In this document: positions 1 through 8,681 of the stretch, in pieces
Numbering within the stretch: the stretch's first letter is position 1
Layout of the letters: the number at the start of each line of letters is the position of its first letter
From: Methylomonas fluvii
Lineage (GTDB): Bacteria; Pseudomonadota; Gammaproteobacteria; Methylococcales; Methylomonadaceae
Reading direction: 5' to 3'
Assembly: GCF_014850975.1 (NCBI RefSeq)
Contig: NZ_JACXST010000003.1
Span: 62,001 to 126,000 of the forward strand
DNA length: 64,000 bases
The notes under the pieces: model-generated
What the model was told of the DNA's origin: nothing
Seen by the model: only the letters and a program-made list of their open reading frames with translations
Databases searched by the model: none
Translations under genes and position numbers: made by a program

Positions 1-125
1 TTATGGCGCAAATCCTGCCGCAATTGGGCGCGATGCTGAAGCAGGCAAATCTGCTATCCCAAGACATGAAAGCCGGCTGCGCTAAATGCGGTGCCTGCTC
101 GGCACTCGCCAGTTATGAGGTGTGA
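1..125 (+). CDS. MSMEG_0568-type radical SAM protein, C-terminal fragment
   Basis: The window opens inside a reading frame (codons start at position 3) that gives about 40 residues and ends at TGA 123-125. The last residues include the motif GCAKCGACS, a cysteine-rich tail. In known Nit1 clusters the gene directly before the GNAT gene encodes an MSMEG_0568-family radical SAM protein, and a C-terminal CxxCGAC tail fits that. The call rests on this short tail plus gene order. The catalytic CxxxCxxC region lies outside the window. The next gene starts 2 bases after this stop, so the two are translationally coupled. Confidence 0.6.
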   Translation, partial: MAQILPQLGAMLKQANLLSQDMKAGCAKCGACSALASYEV

Positions 126-126
126 G

Positions 127-669
127 ATGTGGGTAGATAACTTTAAACCGTTTTTTGCCAATGCCTACCTGATCAAATTCGTCACCGAGGATTGGGAGCG
201 CAAACAAATGATGGCGCTACGTCAGGCAGTGTTCTGTGAGGAACAAGGTATCTTTGCCGGCGACGATCTGGACGACATTGACAATATCGCCACACCCATC
301 GTCGCCATCGCCTGCGTCGCCGGTTTACCGGATCGAGTAGTGGGCACCGTGCGTATTCATCAGGAAAAACCCGGCGTTTGGTGGGGCTCGAGGTTGGCGG
401 TGGATCAAGGCTATCGTAAACAAGGCAGTCTCGGTGCGGCGCTGATCAAATTGGCAGTCACTTCAGCTCACGCTCAGGGCTGCACCATCTTTCTGGCACA
501 GGTGCAAAGTCGAAACCAATTGCTGTTCCGCCGCCTGCACTGGAAATCCTTAGAGGAAATCTCCGTGCACGGGAGGCCGCATTATCTGATGCAAGCGGAC
601 TTGGCTTGGTATCCGCCTTATGCCGACGGCGCCATCGGTTTTGTTACCACAACGCGGATGGCGGCATGA
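127..669 (+). CDS. GNAT N-acetyltransferase, MSMEG_0567 family (Nit1 cluster)
   Basis: This is a 180-residue protein of the GNAT acetyl-CoA-dependent N-acetyltransferase fold. The acetyl-CoA-binding segment is visible at about residues 96-108 (YRKQGSLGAALIK, the R/QxxGxG/A loop). An N-terminal segment with REAVF-like residues (LRQAVFCEEQGIF, about 31-43) is typical of GNATs in this cluster. I chose the ATG at 127 because it lies just after the upstream stop and has a GAGG ribosome-binding site at 116-119. An in-frame ATG at 115 is possible. The stop overlaps the next start by ATGA. The substrate is unknown. By gene order it belongs to the nitrilase/radical SAM pathway described as Nit1, whose product has not been established. 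Confidence 0.85.
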   Translation: MWVDNFKPFFANAYLIKFVTEDWERKQMMALRQAVFCEEQGIFAGDDLDDIDNIATPIVAIACVAGLPDRVVGTVRIHQEKPGVWWGSRLAVDQGYRKQGSLGAALIKLAVTSAHAQGCTIFLAQVQSRNQLLFRRLHWKSLEEISVHGRPHYLMQADLAWYPPYADGAIGFVTTTRMAA

Positions 670-1634
670 CCTGGCTGGCTGACTTGACGCTCAGAATCCG
701 CCAGAGCGCAGGGCTGGGGCATAAGCGCGATATCGCGCGTGTCATGCAGCATTTACCGATGCATGCCGGCGCGGAGATTGTCGTAGGCGACGACTGCGCC
801 GCCATTCCCGATGCTGACGGCTATCTATTACTGGCCTGCGAAGGCTATCTGAATGACTTCGTCGCCAGCCAGCCCTGGTTTGCCGGCTATTGCGGGGTAA
901 TGGTCAATGTCAGCGATATTTATGCGATGGGCGGTCGGCCTATCGCCGTCGTCGATGCCATCTGGAGCAACGGCGAAAATCAAGCCAAACCGATTCTGGA
1001 GGGGCTAACAACCGCTGCGCAAGTCTATGGAGTGCCAGTGGTTGGCGGCCATACCAATTTAAGAAACGATGCTCCGCAATTCTCGGTAGCCATCCTGGGC
1101 CGTGCCAAACGGCTATTGAGCAGCTTTGCCGCCAAACCTGAGCAAATTCTGTTAGCGGCTATTGATTTGCGTGGCCATTTCCGGGAACCGTACCTCTGGT
1201 GGGATGCCAGTACCGGCGCGCCGCCCGAACGTCTGCGCCAGGATTTAGAGCTTTTGCCAACACTGGCTGAAACTGAATTATGCGCGTCCGCTAAGGACAT
1301 CAGTAATGCCGGTGTGATCGGCACATTGCTGATGTTATTTGAATGCTCAGATGTGGGCGGCGTCATCGACATCAACGCCATTCCCCGCCCTAGCAATATC
1401 AACCTAGAAAGATGGTTGCGCTGTTTTCCCAGCTACGGCTTCGTGCTGAGTGTTGATGAGGATAACAGTGCAGCGGTGATCGAACTGTTTAAGCAGCGCG
1501 GCATCGCTTGCGCGGCAATAGGCAAAACTGACGATAGCCGCCGGCTAAGGTTGAAAGCCGGCGACGACGAACAACTTCTCTGGGATTTACACAGCGAAGC
1601 TTTGATTGGCTGCTGCCCAAAACGGCAGGATTAG
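666..1634 (+). CDS. AIR-synthase-like (PurM-type ATP-binding) protein, sll0787 family
   Basis: This 322-residue protein has the PurM/ThiL/HypE fold. GDDCAAIPD at about 41-49 matches the N-terminal ATP/Mg-binding GDDxAxI motif. NVSDIYAMGGRPIA at about 80-93 is the classical 'VNDxxAMGA.P' segment. Family enzymes bind ATP and activate an amide or carboxylate oxygen. The sll0787 subfamily is found almost only in Nit1 clusters. Its start codon overlaps the stop of the GNAT gene (ATGA at 666-669), so they are probably translated together. The earlier in-frame start at 606 lies inside the GNAT gene and is rejected. The specific substrate is not known. Confidence 0.85.
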   Translation: MTWLADLTLRIRQSAGLGHKRDIARVMQHLPMHAGAEIVVGDDCAAIPDADGYLLLACEGYLNDFVASQPWFAGYCGVMVNVSDIYAMGGRPIAVVDAIWSNGENQAKPILEGLTTAAQVYGVPVVGGHTNLRNDAPQFSVAILGRAKRLLSSFAAKPEQILLAAIDLRGHFREPYLWWDASTGAPPERLRQDLELLPTLAETELCASAKDISNAGVIGTLLMLFECSDVGGVIDINAIPRPSNINLERWLRCFPSYGFVLSVDEDNSAAVIELFKQRGIACAAIGKTDDSRRLRLKAGDDEQLLWDLHSEALIGCCPKRQD

Positions 1635-1636
1635 CG

Positions 1637-2812
1637 ATGCCAAGACTACGCATTGCCATGCTGACTCATTCTGTTAACCCACGCGGCGGTGTGGTACACG
1701 CTATGCAATTGGCGGAGGCCTTGCAGGATTTAGGGCACGATGTGACTTTGATCGCCGCAGCGGAACCCGGCAAAGATTTCTTCCGTTCCGCACGTTGCCA
1801 GACATTCCTGATACCGCTGCCCACATTGAGCGGTGATTTTGTTACCAGTGTCGGCCAGCGCATTCAGGCGTACATCGATTACTTCAGCCAGTCCACGACC
1901 GAGACATTCGATATTTACCACGCCCAGGATGCCATCAGCGGTAGCGCGATGGCCCGACTTTCTGAACGCGGCATTGTCGATGGTTTCATCCGCACCGTGC
2001 ATCATTTGGATCAGTTCGACGATAGTTCGTTGGCAGCGTGGCAAAACCGCTCCTTCCTGGCCGCGCAACAAGTCTTGTGCGTCAGCCGTGATTGGCAGGA
2101 CAAATTGCACAAGCAGCATCGTATTGCCGCTTTGCAAGTCAATAACGGTGTCGATATGCAACGCTATTCACCCACGCCGCAAGCTAATGATGAAACACTG
2201 CGCCAGTCGTTAGGTTTGACGCGCGGCGGCCCGATTTTTCTGGTGGTCGGCGGTATCGAGGCGCGCAAGAACACCTTACGCATTTTCGCCGCTTTCCGAG
2301 AGGTCTTACAGCAGCGCCCCAATGCCCAATTGATCATCGTCGGCGGTGCCAGCTTGTTAAATCATGATGTGTATCGCCAGCGTTTCAATGCTGCTGTCGC
2401 CGAGAGTGGTTTGCAGTCTAGCCCCGGCCAATCCTTGATTTTCACCGGCCCATTACCCGATGCCGACATGCCAAGTTTGTTCCGCCTGGCTGACGCACTG
2501 GTGTTTCCATCATTGACCGAGGGCTTTGGTCTGGTGGTGTTGGAAGCCATTGTTTCCGGCACGCCGGCCATTGTTTCGCTAAGACCGCCTTTTACCGATT
2601 ATTTGCAAGATCAGGACTGCATCTGGACTGATCCAGAAGACAGCGCGGCGATAGCAATCGCGATGCTTAGAGCCGTCGAAGATTTCCCCACGGATAGCCT
2701 GCCACCTATCGCTAAGCGTTTAAGCGAGGCATTTTCCTGGGCGCAATCAGCCGACACCCATCTTGAAATTTACCGTTCACTTTTCAATACCAAAGGGACT
2801 AAACATGCCTGA
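1637..2812 (+). CDS. GT4-type glycosyltransferase, MSMEG_0565 family
   Basis: A 391-residue retaining GT-B glycosyltransferase. The N-terminal acceptor domain starts with the glycine-rich loop PRGGVVHAMQLAEAL (about 15-29). The C-terminal donor domain has the Glycos_transf_1 signature with the two glutamates of the EX7E motif (LTEGFGLVVLEAI, about 295-307). It starts 2 bases after the preceding stop and overlaps the next gene by 8 bases. Family members in Nit1 clusters are about this length. The sugar donor and acceptor are unknown. Its presence suggests that the pathway product is glycosylated. Confidence 0.85.
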   Translation: MPRLRIAMLTHSVNPRGGVVHAMQLAEALQDLGHDVTLIAAAEPGKDFFRSARCQTFLIPLPTLSGDFVTSVGQRIQAYIDYFSQSTTETFDIYHAQDAISGSAMARLSERGIVDGFIRTVHHLDQFDDSSLAAWQNRSFLAAQQVLCVSRDWQDKLHKQHRIAALQVNNGVDMQRYSPTPQANDETLRQSLGLTRGGPIFLVVGGIEARKNTLRIFAAFREVLQQRPNAQLIIVGGASLLNHDVYRQRFNAAVAESGLQSSPGQSLIFTGPLPDADMPSLFRLADALVFPSLTEGFGLVVLEAIVSGTPAIVSLRPPFTDYLQDQDCIWTDPEDSAAIAIAMLRAVEDFPTDSLPPIAKRLSEAFSWAQSADTHLEIYRSLFNTKGTKHA

Positions 2813-3092
2813 AATGCGCTTCCGCGTCCGCTGGCCGGACCAAACCGAAAGCCTGTGTTACTCGCCTTCATTGGTGATTAAGGATTATTTCCAACCCGGC
2901 CAAAGTTATCCCTTGCCGGAATTCGTCAAGCACTGCCGCGAAGCGCTGGAAATAGCTAGCGAGCGGGTGCGGCAAAAATACGGTTACACCTGTTCCAGCG
3001 CGATGAGCCAACTGGCGGAAATCGAAGCCAAAGCCAGCCAATATCTGGATAGCGACGATCTCCAGGTAAGCGTAACCGAGTTCATCGAATAA
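2805..3092 (+). CDS. MSMEG_0570-family small protein (Nit1 cluster)
   Basis: A 95-residue cytoplasmic protein with no signal peptide or membrane segment. It matches what I know of the MSMEG_0570 family, which accompanies Nit1 clusters and has been linked to nitrogen response in other bacteria. Visible features are the N-terminal MRFRVRWPDQ and the SPSLVIKDYF segment, followed by a helical middle rich in Glu and Arg. The ATG at 2805 overlaps the end of the glycosyltransferase gene by 8 bases. The earlier in-frame ATG at 2763 is fully inside that gene and less likely. The biochemical role is unknown. Confidence 0.8.
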   Translation: MPEMRFRVRWPDQTESLCYSPSLVIKDYFQPGQSYPLPEFVKHCREALEIASERVRQKYGYTCSSAMSQLAEIEAKASQYLDSDDLQVSVTEFIE

Positions 3093-3146
3093 ACCACTAC
3101 CACACAGCCACTCAACGCAAATAGCAAAAGTCAAAACGAGGACGTC

Positions 3147-4418
3147 ATGAAAGAAAAATCCGAAAATACCCGCCTGCACTATGACACGATTATCGTGGGC
3201 GCTGGACAGGCCGGTTTGTCCGTCAGTTATAATCTGCAAAAACACGGCATCGACCATATCATCTTCGAAAAAAACCGCATCGGCCATTCCTGGCGTAACG
3301 ACCGCTGGGACAGCTTTTGTTTGGTCACCCCAAACTGGCAATGCCAACTGCCGGACTTTCCCTACCAAGGCGACGATCCGCAGGGCTTTATGCTGAAAGA
3401 TGAAATCGTCGATTATATTGAAGCTTTCGCCAAAAAAGTGAATCCACCCATCATGGAAGGTGTCGCGGTAAATCGGGTGTGGCGTGGCAAGCAAGGCCAA
3501 TTGCATGTCAGCACCTCAGCCGGCGAATTTTCGGCCGACCATGTCGTGGTAGCAACCGGCGGCTACGATATTCCTATCGTGCCCGACTATGCCCACAGCC
3601 TGCCCAAACACATCACCCAAATCCATTCGGTCAATTACCGTAACCCAGAGCAACTGCCCGAAGGAGAAGTGCTGGTGGTCGGCACCGGCCAATCCGGCGT
3701 GCAGTTAATGGAAGACTTGCATCTGGCCGGCCGCAAGGTACATCTTGCCGTCGGTAGCGCCCCGCGTTCGCCGCGCATGTATCGCGGTCGCGAGACCACG
3801 GAATGGTTGTTTGACCTAGGCTTTTATCAATTGACCATCGACCGCCATCCCTTGGGCGACGAAGCCAAGCATAAAACCAATCACTACCTGACCGGGCGTA
3901 GCGGCGGCCACGAAATCGACTTGCGGAAATTTGCCTTGGAAGGCGTGAAACTATACGGCAGCATGGCCAATATCAACGGTAGCCGATTGGAGTTTTTACC
4001 CGACTTGACCAAAAACCTGGACGATGCCGACGACATCTACGTCAATATCCGCAATGACATCGACCGTTACATCGCCGAGAATAATATCGATGCTCCGGTA
4101 GAGCCGCCGTTCCGCAAAGTATGGGAACCCGAGTTCGATCCTACCCGCATTGATGCCGATGCCGAAAATATCACCAGCATCATCTGGGCGATTGGTTTTA
4201 GACCGAACTACCGCTGGATAGAACTGTCCGCTTTCGATGGCCGCGGCTTTCCGCAATACGATCGCGGCGTCAGCAACGTGGAGGGTTTGTATTTTATCGG
4301 TTTGCCTTGGTTGCATACCTGGGGTTCCGGACGGTTCCTGGGGATTGCCGATGATGCAGACTATTTGGCAGGTATTATTCATAGCAAATTGGCGGTTAAG
4401 GATGCGGTTAAGCTTTAA
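3147..4418 (+). CDS. MSMEG_0569-family flavin-dependent oxidoreductase
   Basis: A 423-residue FAD-dependent oxidoreductase resembling flavin monooxygenases. The first Rossmann motif GAGQAGLS is at about 18-25. The second nucleotide-binding motif (VVGTGQSGVQ) is at about 172-181, and an ATG-like segment VVATGGYD is near 134-141. It probably uses FAD and NAD(P)H to oxidise the cluster's intermediate. A GAGGA ribosome-binding site precedes the ATG. A 54-bp gap separates it from the previous gene, and it is the last gene of the Nit1 operon on this strand. The substrate is not known. Confidence 0.85.
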   Translation: MKEKSENTRLHYDTIIVGAGQAGLSVSYNLQKHGIDHIIFEKNRIGHSWRNDRWDSFCLVTPNWQCQLPDFPYQGDDPQGFMLKDEIVDYIEAFAKKVNPPIMEGVAVNRVWRGKQGQLHVSTSAGEFSADHVVVATGGYDIPIVPDYAHSLPKHITQIHSVNYRNPEQLPEGEVLVVGTGQSGVQLMEDLHLAGRKVHLAVGSAPRSPRMYRGRETTEWLFDLGFYQLTIDRHPLGDEAKHKTNHYLTGRSGGHEIDLRKFALEGVKLYGSMANINGSRLEFLPDLTKNLDDADDIYVNIRNDIDRYIAENNIDAPVEPPFRKVWEPEFDPTRIDADAENITSIIWAIGFRPNYRWIELSAFDGRGFPQYDRGVSNVEGLYFIGLPWLHTWGSGRFLGIADDADYLAGIIHSKLAVKDAVKL

Positions 4419-4439
4419 TCGCTAGTAATCGGTATGGTC

Positions 4440-4466
4440 AGGCAAGCGCACAGTTGCCTCTATAAT
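4440..4466 (+). promoter_or_regulatory. Promoter with overlapping inverted repeat ahead of the MocR gene
   Basis: AGGCAA (4440-4445) and TTGCCT (4454-4459) form a perfect 6-bp inverted repeat with an 8-base spacer. It is followed immediately by a consensus -10 box TATAAT (4461-4466). The dyad covers the -35/spacer region, which fits an operator for an autoregulated MocR-type repressor. This role is inferred. Confidence 0.45.
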
Positions 4467-4534
4467 GGCGCTTCCTGATCGAAGCAATACTAGCAATGCC
4501 CGGCGCAAATGCATGGATCAACCTGGATAAAAAC

Positions 4535-5965
4535 ATGAAACACTTGTACGAAACCGTCGCGGATACGGTGATTGCGCATATCGAGCAGGGTGTTTACAAA
4601 CCAGGCGAAAAACTACCCGGGGTCAGGAAGCTGAGTCAGCAATTGAATGTCAGTGTTTCGACAGCGCTGGAAGCCTATCGCCTGTTGGAAGACAGCGGTA
4701 GGATTCAAGCGCGCTTGCGTTCCGGTTACTATGTCAGCAGCTTCCGTCGGCAGGCGATTGTGGAGCCGGACATTTCCGATGCGCCGGTCACACCCGCCAA
4801 AGTCACCGGCCAATCGCTAACCCGGCAAATTCTGCGTGCGGCCAAAGACCCGTATCAGATCAACCTGGGCTCCTCGGTGCCGCATGCCGATTTCTTACCT
4901 ACCCATGCCCTGCAACACGCTACCGGCAAGGTAGCGCGCGCTTATGGTAAGCGCTGTTTCGACGCCGAAGAATTGCTGGGTAACCAGGAACTGCGCCGGC
5001 AAATCGCCAAGCGCATGGTGGAATTGCAGTGCGCGGATAGCCCGGACGATATTGTGGTTACCCACGGCGCGCGCGAAGCGGTCAGGTTGGCGTTAATGGC
5101 TATTTGCGAACCCGGCGACCTGATTGCCATAGAATCGCCGACCTTTTACGGTTTGTTGCAAGTCATCGAATCCTGCGGCATGGAAGCGCTGGAGATTCCT
5201 ACTCATCCGCACGACGGCTTGTCGCTGGATGCACTGCAAATGGCCATCGAACAATGGCCAATCAAAGCCTGTTTAATCGTCTCCAATTACAACAATCCGC
5301 TCGGCTCGTGTATGAGCGACGAACGCAAGCAAGCCTTGGTGGCTTTGCTGGAAAAGCAGCAGATTCCATTGGTCGAAGACGATGTCTACGGCGACCTGGG
5401 CTTTGGTTCTCGCCGGCCTTCGGTCTGCAAAGCCTGGAGTCGGAACGGTCAGGTTTTATATTGCAATTCCTTCGCCAAGACCCTATCGCCGGGCATGCGC
5501 GTAGGCTGGTTGGTGCCGGGCCGCTACATGGCACGGGTGGAAAACTTGAAATACATGAAACATCAGGCGGTGCCGACCCTGAACCAACTGATAGTCGCGC
5601 ACATGCTGGAACAAGGCGGTTACGACCGCTACCTGCGGCATGTGCGTCAGGAATATGCCCGCAACGTGGCATTGACCTTAAAGGCCGTCAGCCTGTTATT
5701 CCCGGAATGCACCCGAGTGACCCAGCCCGAGGGTGGCTTTGCCTTGTGGGTGGAACTGCCAGCCGGCGTCAATGCCATGGAACTGCACCGTCGCGCCAGC
5801 CAGGAAAACATCATCATCGCTCCCGGCCCCTTGTTCTCGGCCACACAAAAGAAATATGGCAATTTCATCCGTTTGAGTTGCGCGGTGCCGTGGAATGACA
5901 GGGTGGAAAAAGCGTTAAAGAAGCTTGGCGATATTGCCCGAGATTTACTGGCAGAAAATAGCTAA
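4535..5965 (+). CDS. MocR-type regulator (GntR wHTH fused to PLP aminotransferase domain)
   Basis: A 476-residue two-domain protein. Residues 1-70 are a GntR winged helix (IEQGVYKPGEKLPGVRKLSQ, then the recognition helix VSVSTALEAYRLLE). Residues 110-470 are a fold-type I aminotransferase domain. The PLP lysine is K315 in NSFAKTLSPGMR. Upstream residues SNYNNPLG and DDVYGDL are the usual PLP-binding segments. MocR proteins bind PLP or amino compounds and control neighbouring genes. The ATG at 4535 puts the HTH at the normal place; an ATG at 4496 would add 13 residues. It lies just after the Nit1 cluster and may regulate it or the convergent uptake operon. Confidence 0.85.
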   Translation: MKHLYETVADTVIAHIEQGVYKPGEKLPGVRKLSQQLNVSVSTALEAYRLLEDSGRIQARLRSGYYVSSFRRQAIVEPDISDAPVTPAKVTGQSLTRQILRAAKDPYQINLGSSVPHADFLPTHALQHATGKVARAYGKRCFDAEELLGNQELRRQIAKRMVELQCADSPDDIVVTHGAREAVRLALMAICEPGDLIAIESPTFYGLLQVIESCGMEALEIPTHPHDGLSLDALQMAIEQWPIKACLIVSNYNNPLGSCMSDERKQALVALLEKQQIPLVEDDVYGDLGFGSRRPSVCKAWSRNGQVLYCNSFAKTLSPGMRVGWLVPGRYMARVENLKYMKHQAVPTLNQLIVAHMLEQGGYDRYLRHVRQEYARNVALTLKAVSLLFPECTRVTQPEGGFALWVELPAGVNAMELHRRASQENIIIAPGPLFSATQKKYGNFIRLSCAVPWNDRVEKALKKLGDIARDLLAENS

Positions 5966-6826
5966 CCGTCGCTAGATTCAGCAGAGCTGGACGACAAAGT
6001 CTCTAGTATTTCCATGCGTAAATCGATTAAGCGATGCAGTTGTTGTACCCGTGGTTGCCGAATTGGCACGATCCACTCTTTAACGATACGCCCAGGCGAA
6101 CCGCCCATCAGCAGGATGCGATCAGCCAAAATCAAGGCTTCGTCGATATCGTGGGTGACCAACACTACCGCGCTGCGGCGATCGGCAATCAGCTTCAATA
6201 GTAATTCTTGCATAACCTAAACGGGTAATCGCATCCAGGGCGCTGAAGGGTTCGTCCATCAACAGTATGTCGGGATTACGCACCAAAGCTCTTGCCAAGG
6301 ATACCCGCTGCGCCATGCCGCCTGATAACTGACTGGGATAAGCGTCGGCTGAGTTTTGCAAGCCTACCCATTGCATCCCGGTGTCGATTTTTTGCTTAAG
6401 CTCTACCTTGCAAAACTTCGGCCCGGTGTCCAAGGTCAAACCAAAGCTGATGTTTTGCCGTACGTTGAGCCACGGTAACAAGCAAGGGTCTTGAAACATC
6501 ATGCCTAAGCGCGGGTCGGGCTTGTTCAAGGCTTCGCCAGCGAAGCGAATCTCACCGGCATTGGCAGTTTGCAAGCCCGCCAACGTGGTTAGCAACGAAG
6601 ACTTGCCGCAACCGCTAGCGCCCAACAGGCAAATCACTTCGTGTGGCCGCACCTGCAGATCAATATTGTCAAACACAGCAATCGTGTGGTTTTTACTGAG
6701 GTATTGCTTGGCTAAGCCTCGTACCTCAAGCAGCGTGTCGTCCGAGGCGGGGGAGTGGTTTACCGGCTGTTGAAAAACAACTTCGGTATGGTTGAATTCT
6801 ATATACATGCTCGATGCTCCGGTCAT
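5962..6826 (-). pseudogene. ABC transporter ATPase of nitrate/sulfonate type, frameshifted
   Basis: An SsuB/NrtD/TauB-type ATPase. Walker A (GASGCGKSS), Q-loop (MMFQDPCLLPWL), signature (LSGGMAQR) and Walker B (ILLMDEPFSALD) are in the first frame. The H-loop (VLVTHDIDEAL) and C-terminus are in a second frame beginning near 6213. One extra base around 6214-6218 shifts the frame directly after ITRL. Removing it restores ITRLGMQELLLKLI. The gene is the last of the porin/SBP/permease operon. Its ATG at 6826 overlaps the stop of the preceding gene (6823-6825). An ATG at 6808 with a GGAG site is an alternative start. A recent mutation or a sequencing error are both possible. Confidence 0.85.
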
Positions 6827-8019
6827 GTTTTCGACAAAGGCAAGGCACAAACTTCAGCACCCTTAAGATTCGCGAGTTCCCGGCGCAAATGTTTAATGGC
6901 CGGCGTGACGATGGCGACAAAGTAGGCTTCGCGGACTTTACGCTGCGCTGCGGAGTGGGTCAGAAAGCCCTTGGCACCTTGATGCAACAAGGCAGACTGC
7001 GACGCGCGCAGCGATAATTCGCCCCCCGCCAGTCTGACTTTTAATACATCGGCAAGCACATCGGCTGCCGGATCGTTATCCAGCAACCGCGTCAGCCTGT
7101 AGGTTTCCCGCTCAGCAATCTCAAATTCATCCGCCAATTCCTCGGCTTGGTCGTTCAGGTATTGATTGGTTAGCGCCGAGGTTTTGTTGGCGGATTCGAT
7201 CAAGTCTATGCAAGCCCGAATCAAGCCCAGACCCATACCCATCTGTGCCAAAATCATGCCGGGCTTGATTTTTGCCAGATAGTTTTCGGACTTATCAGGC
7301 TGGGCAAGCACATGATCATCGTCGACGAAATAATCCCGAAACTGGCATGCCAGTGTGCCGGTACCTTCCATAGCCGCAAAATGGCCGCCCTCGACTAAGC
7401 GAAATCCGCTGCGCTGGGTTTCCACCAGAAAAAACAGCAAACGACCGTCATCCTCGACTGGGCAACCCGTAACGAACACATGTCCCGGCCCCAGATTGGA
7501 TACCCAAGGCAAATTGCCATTGATTTCATAGCCGCCGGCAACCCGCCGAGCTTTCAGCAATGCTCGTTCGATACCGCATTTGAATTTCAGTGTGTTCGAC
7601 AAACCGGTGCCGCCCAGCAACCGACCATCGACCAATTCCGGCAAAAATCGGGTTTTGAGGTTTTCGTTATCGGACAGTTGCAGATAACGCAGACAGGCGG
7701 TTTGACACCATATTGCAAACCCGGTGGATAAGCAGGTTTGGGAAACTTTATACATAACCTGCACGCTGTGCGTTAAACCGAAACCACTGCCACCAAAGGC
7801 CGGCGCGATAACACCCGCATAGCCGCCCAAAGCGCCCAGATCTTGCAAAAACTGGGTTGGATAGAAGCCTTCCTGATCTATGGCGACGACATTGGGCTGC
7901 AATTGTTTGGCGATCAATTCCACCAAGTCCGGCAACTCAGCGCCGAGAATCACCGTTTCGGCGGAGTCAATGGTAGGCTGAATTTGTCTGATTTGTGCGT
8001 GCTGGGCTGCTTGGTACAT
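6823..8019 (-). CDS. Acyl-CoA dehydrogenase-family flavoprotein
   Basis: A 398-residue protein with the acyl-CoA dehydrogenase fold: an N-terminal helical domain, a middle beta domain (GTGLSNTLKF near 150, LPWVSNLGPG near 180) and a C-terminal helical domain. Several members of this superfamily are FMN/FAD monooxygenases or desulfurising enzymes (DszC/SfnC type) rather than beta-oxidation enzymes. Location inside an ABC-uptake operon for a small organic compound favours such a role, but this is inference. I do not see a clear catalytic Glu in the usual position. It lies 12 bp after the OsmC gene and overlaps the ATPase gene by ATGA. Confidence 0.75.
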   Translation of the reverse strand: MYQAAQHAQIRQIQPTIDSAETVILGAELPDLVELIAKQLQPNVVAIDQEGFYPTQFLQDLGALGGYAGVIAPAFGGSGFGLTHSVQVMYKVSQTCLSTGFAIWCQTACLRYLQLSDNENLKTRFLPELVDGRLLGGTGLSNTLKFKCGIERALLKARRVAGGYEINGNLPWVSNLGPGHVFVTGCPVEDDGRLLFFLVETQRSGFRLVEGGHFAAMEGTGTLACQFRDYFVDDDHVLAQPDKSENYLAKIKPGMILAQMGMGLGLIRACIDLIESANKTSALTNQYLNDQAEELADEFEIAERETYRLTRLLDNDPAADVLADVLKVRLAGGELSLRASQSALLHQGAKGFLTHSAAQRKVREAYFVAIVTPAIKHLRRELANLKGAEVCALPLSKT

Positions 8020-8031
8020 GAATTGTCCGCC

Positions 8032-8571
8032 TTAGTTGACGGTCACCGGCACCGCATTGCGCAAAGTATTGGCAACTGGCGACCAACGGTTGGCGTGGGC
8101 GATGATGTCCGCCAACGTGGCAGCATCGGCGTTGCCTTCTAGGTCAATGTTTACCCTTACCGCGGTAAAGCCCAGCGGCTTGTTATCCGCCAAATCACCC
8201 ACACCCCAGACAGCAGTGATGTTGATGTCTCCCTCCAAGGCCAGCTCCAATTTGCTCAAGGCAATGCCGCGCGCAGTGGCATTAGCATGGATACCGACCG
8301 ACAAACAAGCACCCAATGCCGCCAACAAGGCTTCGGATGGATTCGGTGCAGTGTCCTCGCCTAACAGGTGTGGCGGTTCGTCGATGACATAAGGCTCCAG
8401 ATTTCGAATATAAGTCAAGTTGCGGAACTGGCCTTCGCAGACAGTTTTGGCTTTTAATGTGACTTTGGAGTCGGGGTTGGCCTTACCTTTTTCGGCGAGG
8501 TTTTCTAGGCCGGTTTTATCGATAGGCCTTAATAAATCCGGATAAAAACAATTTACATTTACTTGAGACAT
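8032..8571 (-). CDS. OsmC-family protein lacking one of the two catalytic cysteines
   Basis: A 179-residue OsmC/Ohr-fold protein. The first active-site region (PSEALLAALGACLSVGIHANA) keeps a cysteine at C89. The second, normally CPVxNTL, reads SPVANTL with serine at S164. OsmC and Ohr proteins normally reduce hydroperoxides with a cysteine pair. Loss of the second cysteine suggests altered or non-peroxidatic chemistry, as in OsmC-like proteins tied to organosulfur metabolism. It lies between the permease gene (111 bp upstream) and the flavoprotein gene (12 bp downstream) in one operon. Confidence 0.8.
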   Translation of the reverse strand: MSQVNVNCFYPDLLRPIDKTGLENLAEKGKANPDSKVTLKAKTVCEGQFRNLTYIRNLEPYVIDEPPHLLGEDTAPNPSEALLAALGACLSVGIHANATARGIALSKLELALEGDINITAVWGVGDLADNKPLGFTAVRVNIDLEGNADAATLADIIAHANRWSPVANTLRNAVPVTVN

Positions 8572-8681
8572 AAAATCCTCGGGTTATTTAAATTAAATAC
8601 GGCTTTATTTTATGAATAGTTTTAAAAACATTAAATGTTCTAAACTCGCAAGTTTCTGCTCATTCGTCTGAGTTGTAATTA

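Noticed and set aside
2868..3506. 212-codon frame antisense to the MSMEG_0570 and flavoprotein genes
   Set aside because: Both overlapped genes are conserved; the antisense product has no motif.
5104..5898. Long plus-strand frame inside the MocR gene
   Set aside because: It is in another frame of a clear aminotransferase gene and has low-complexity Arg/Pro/Gly composition.
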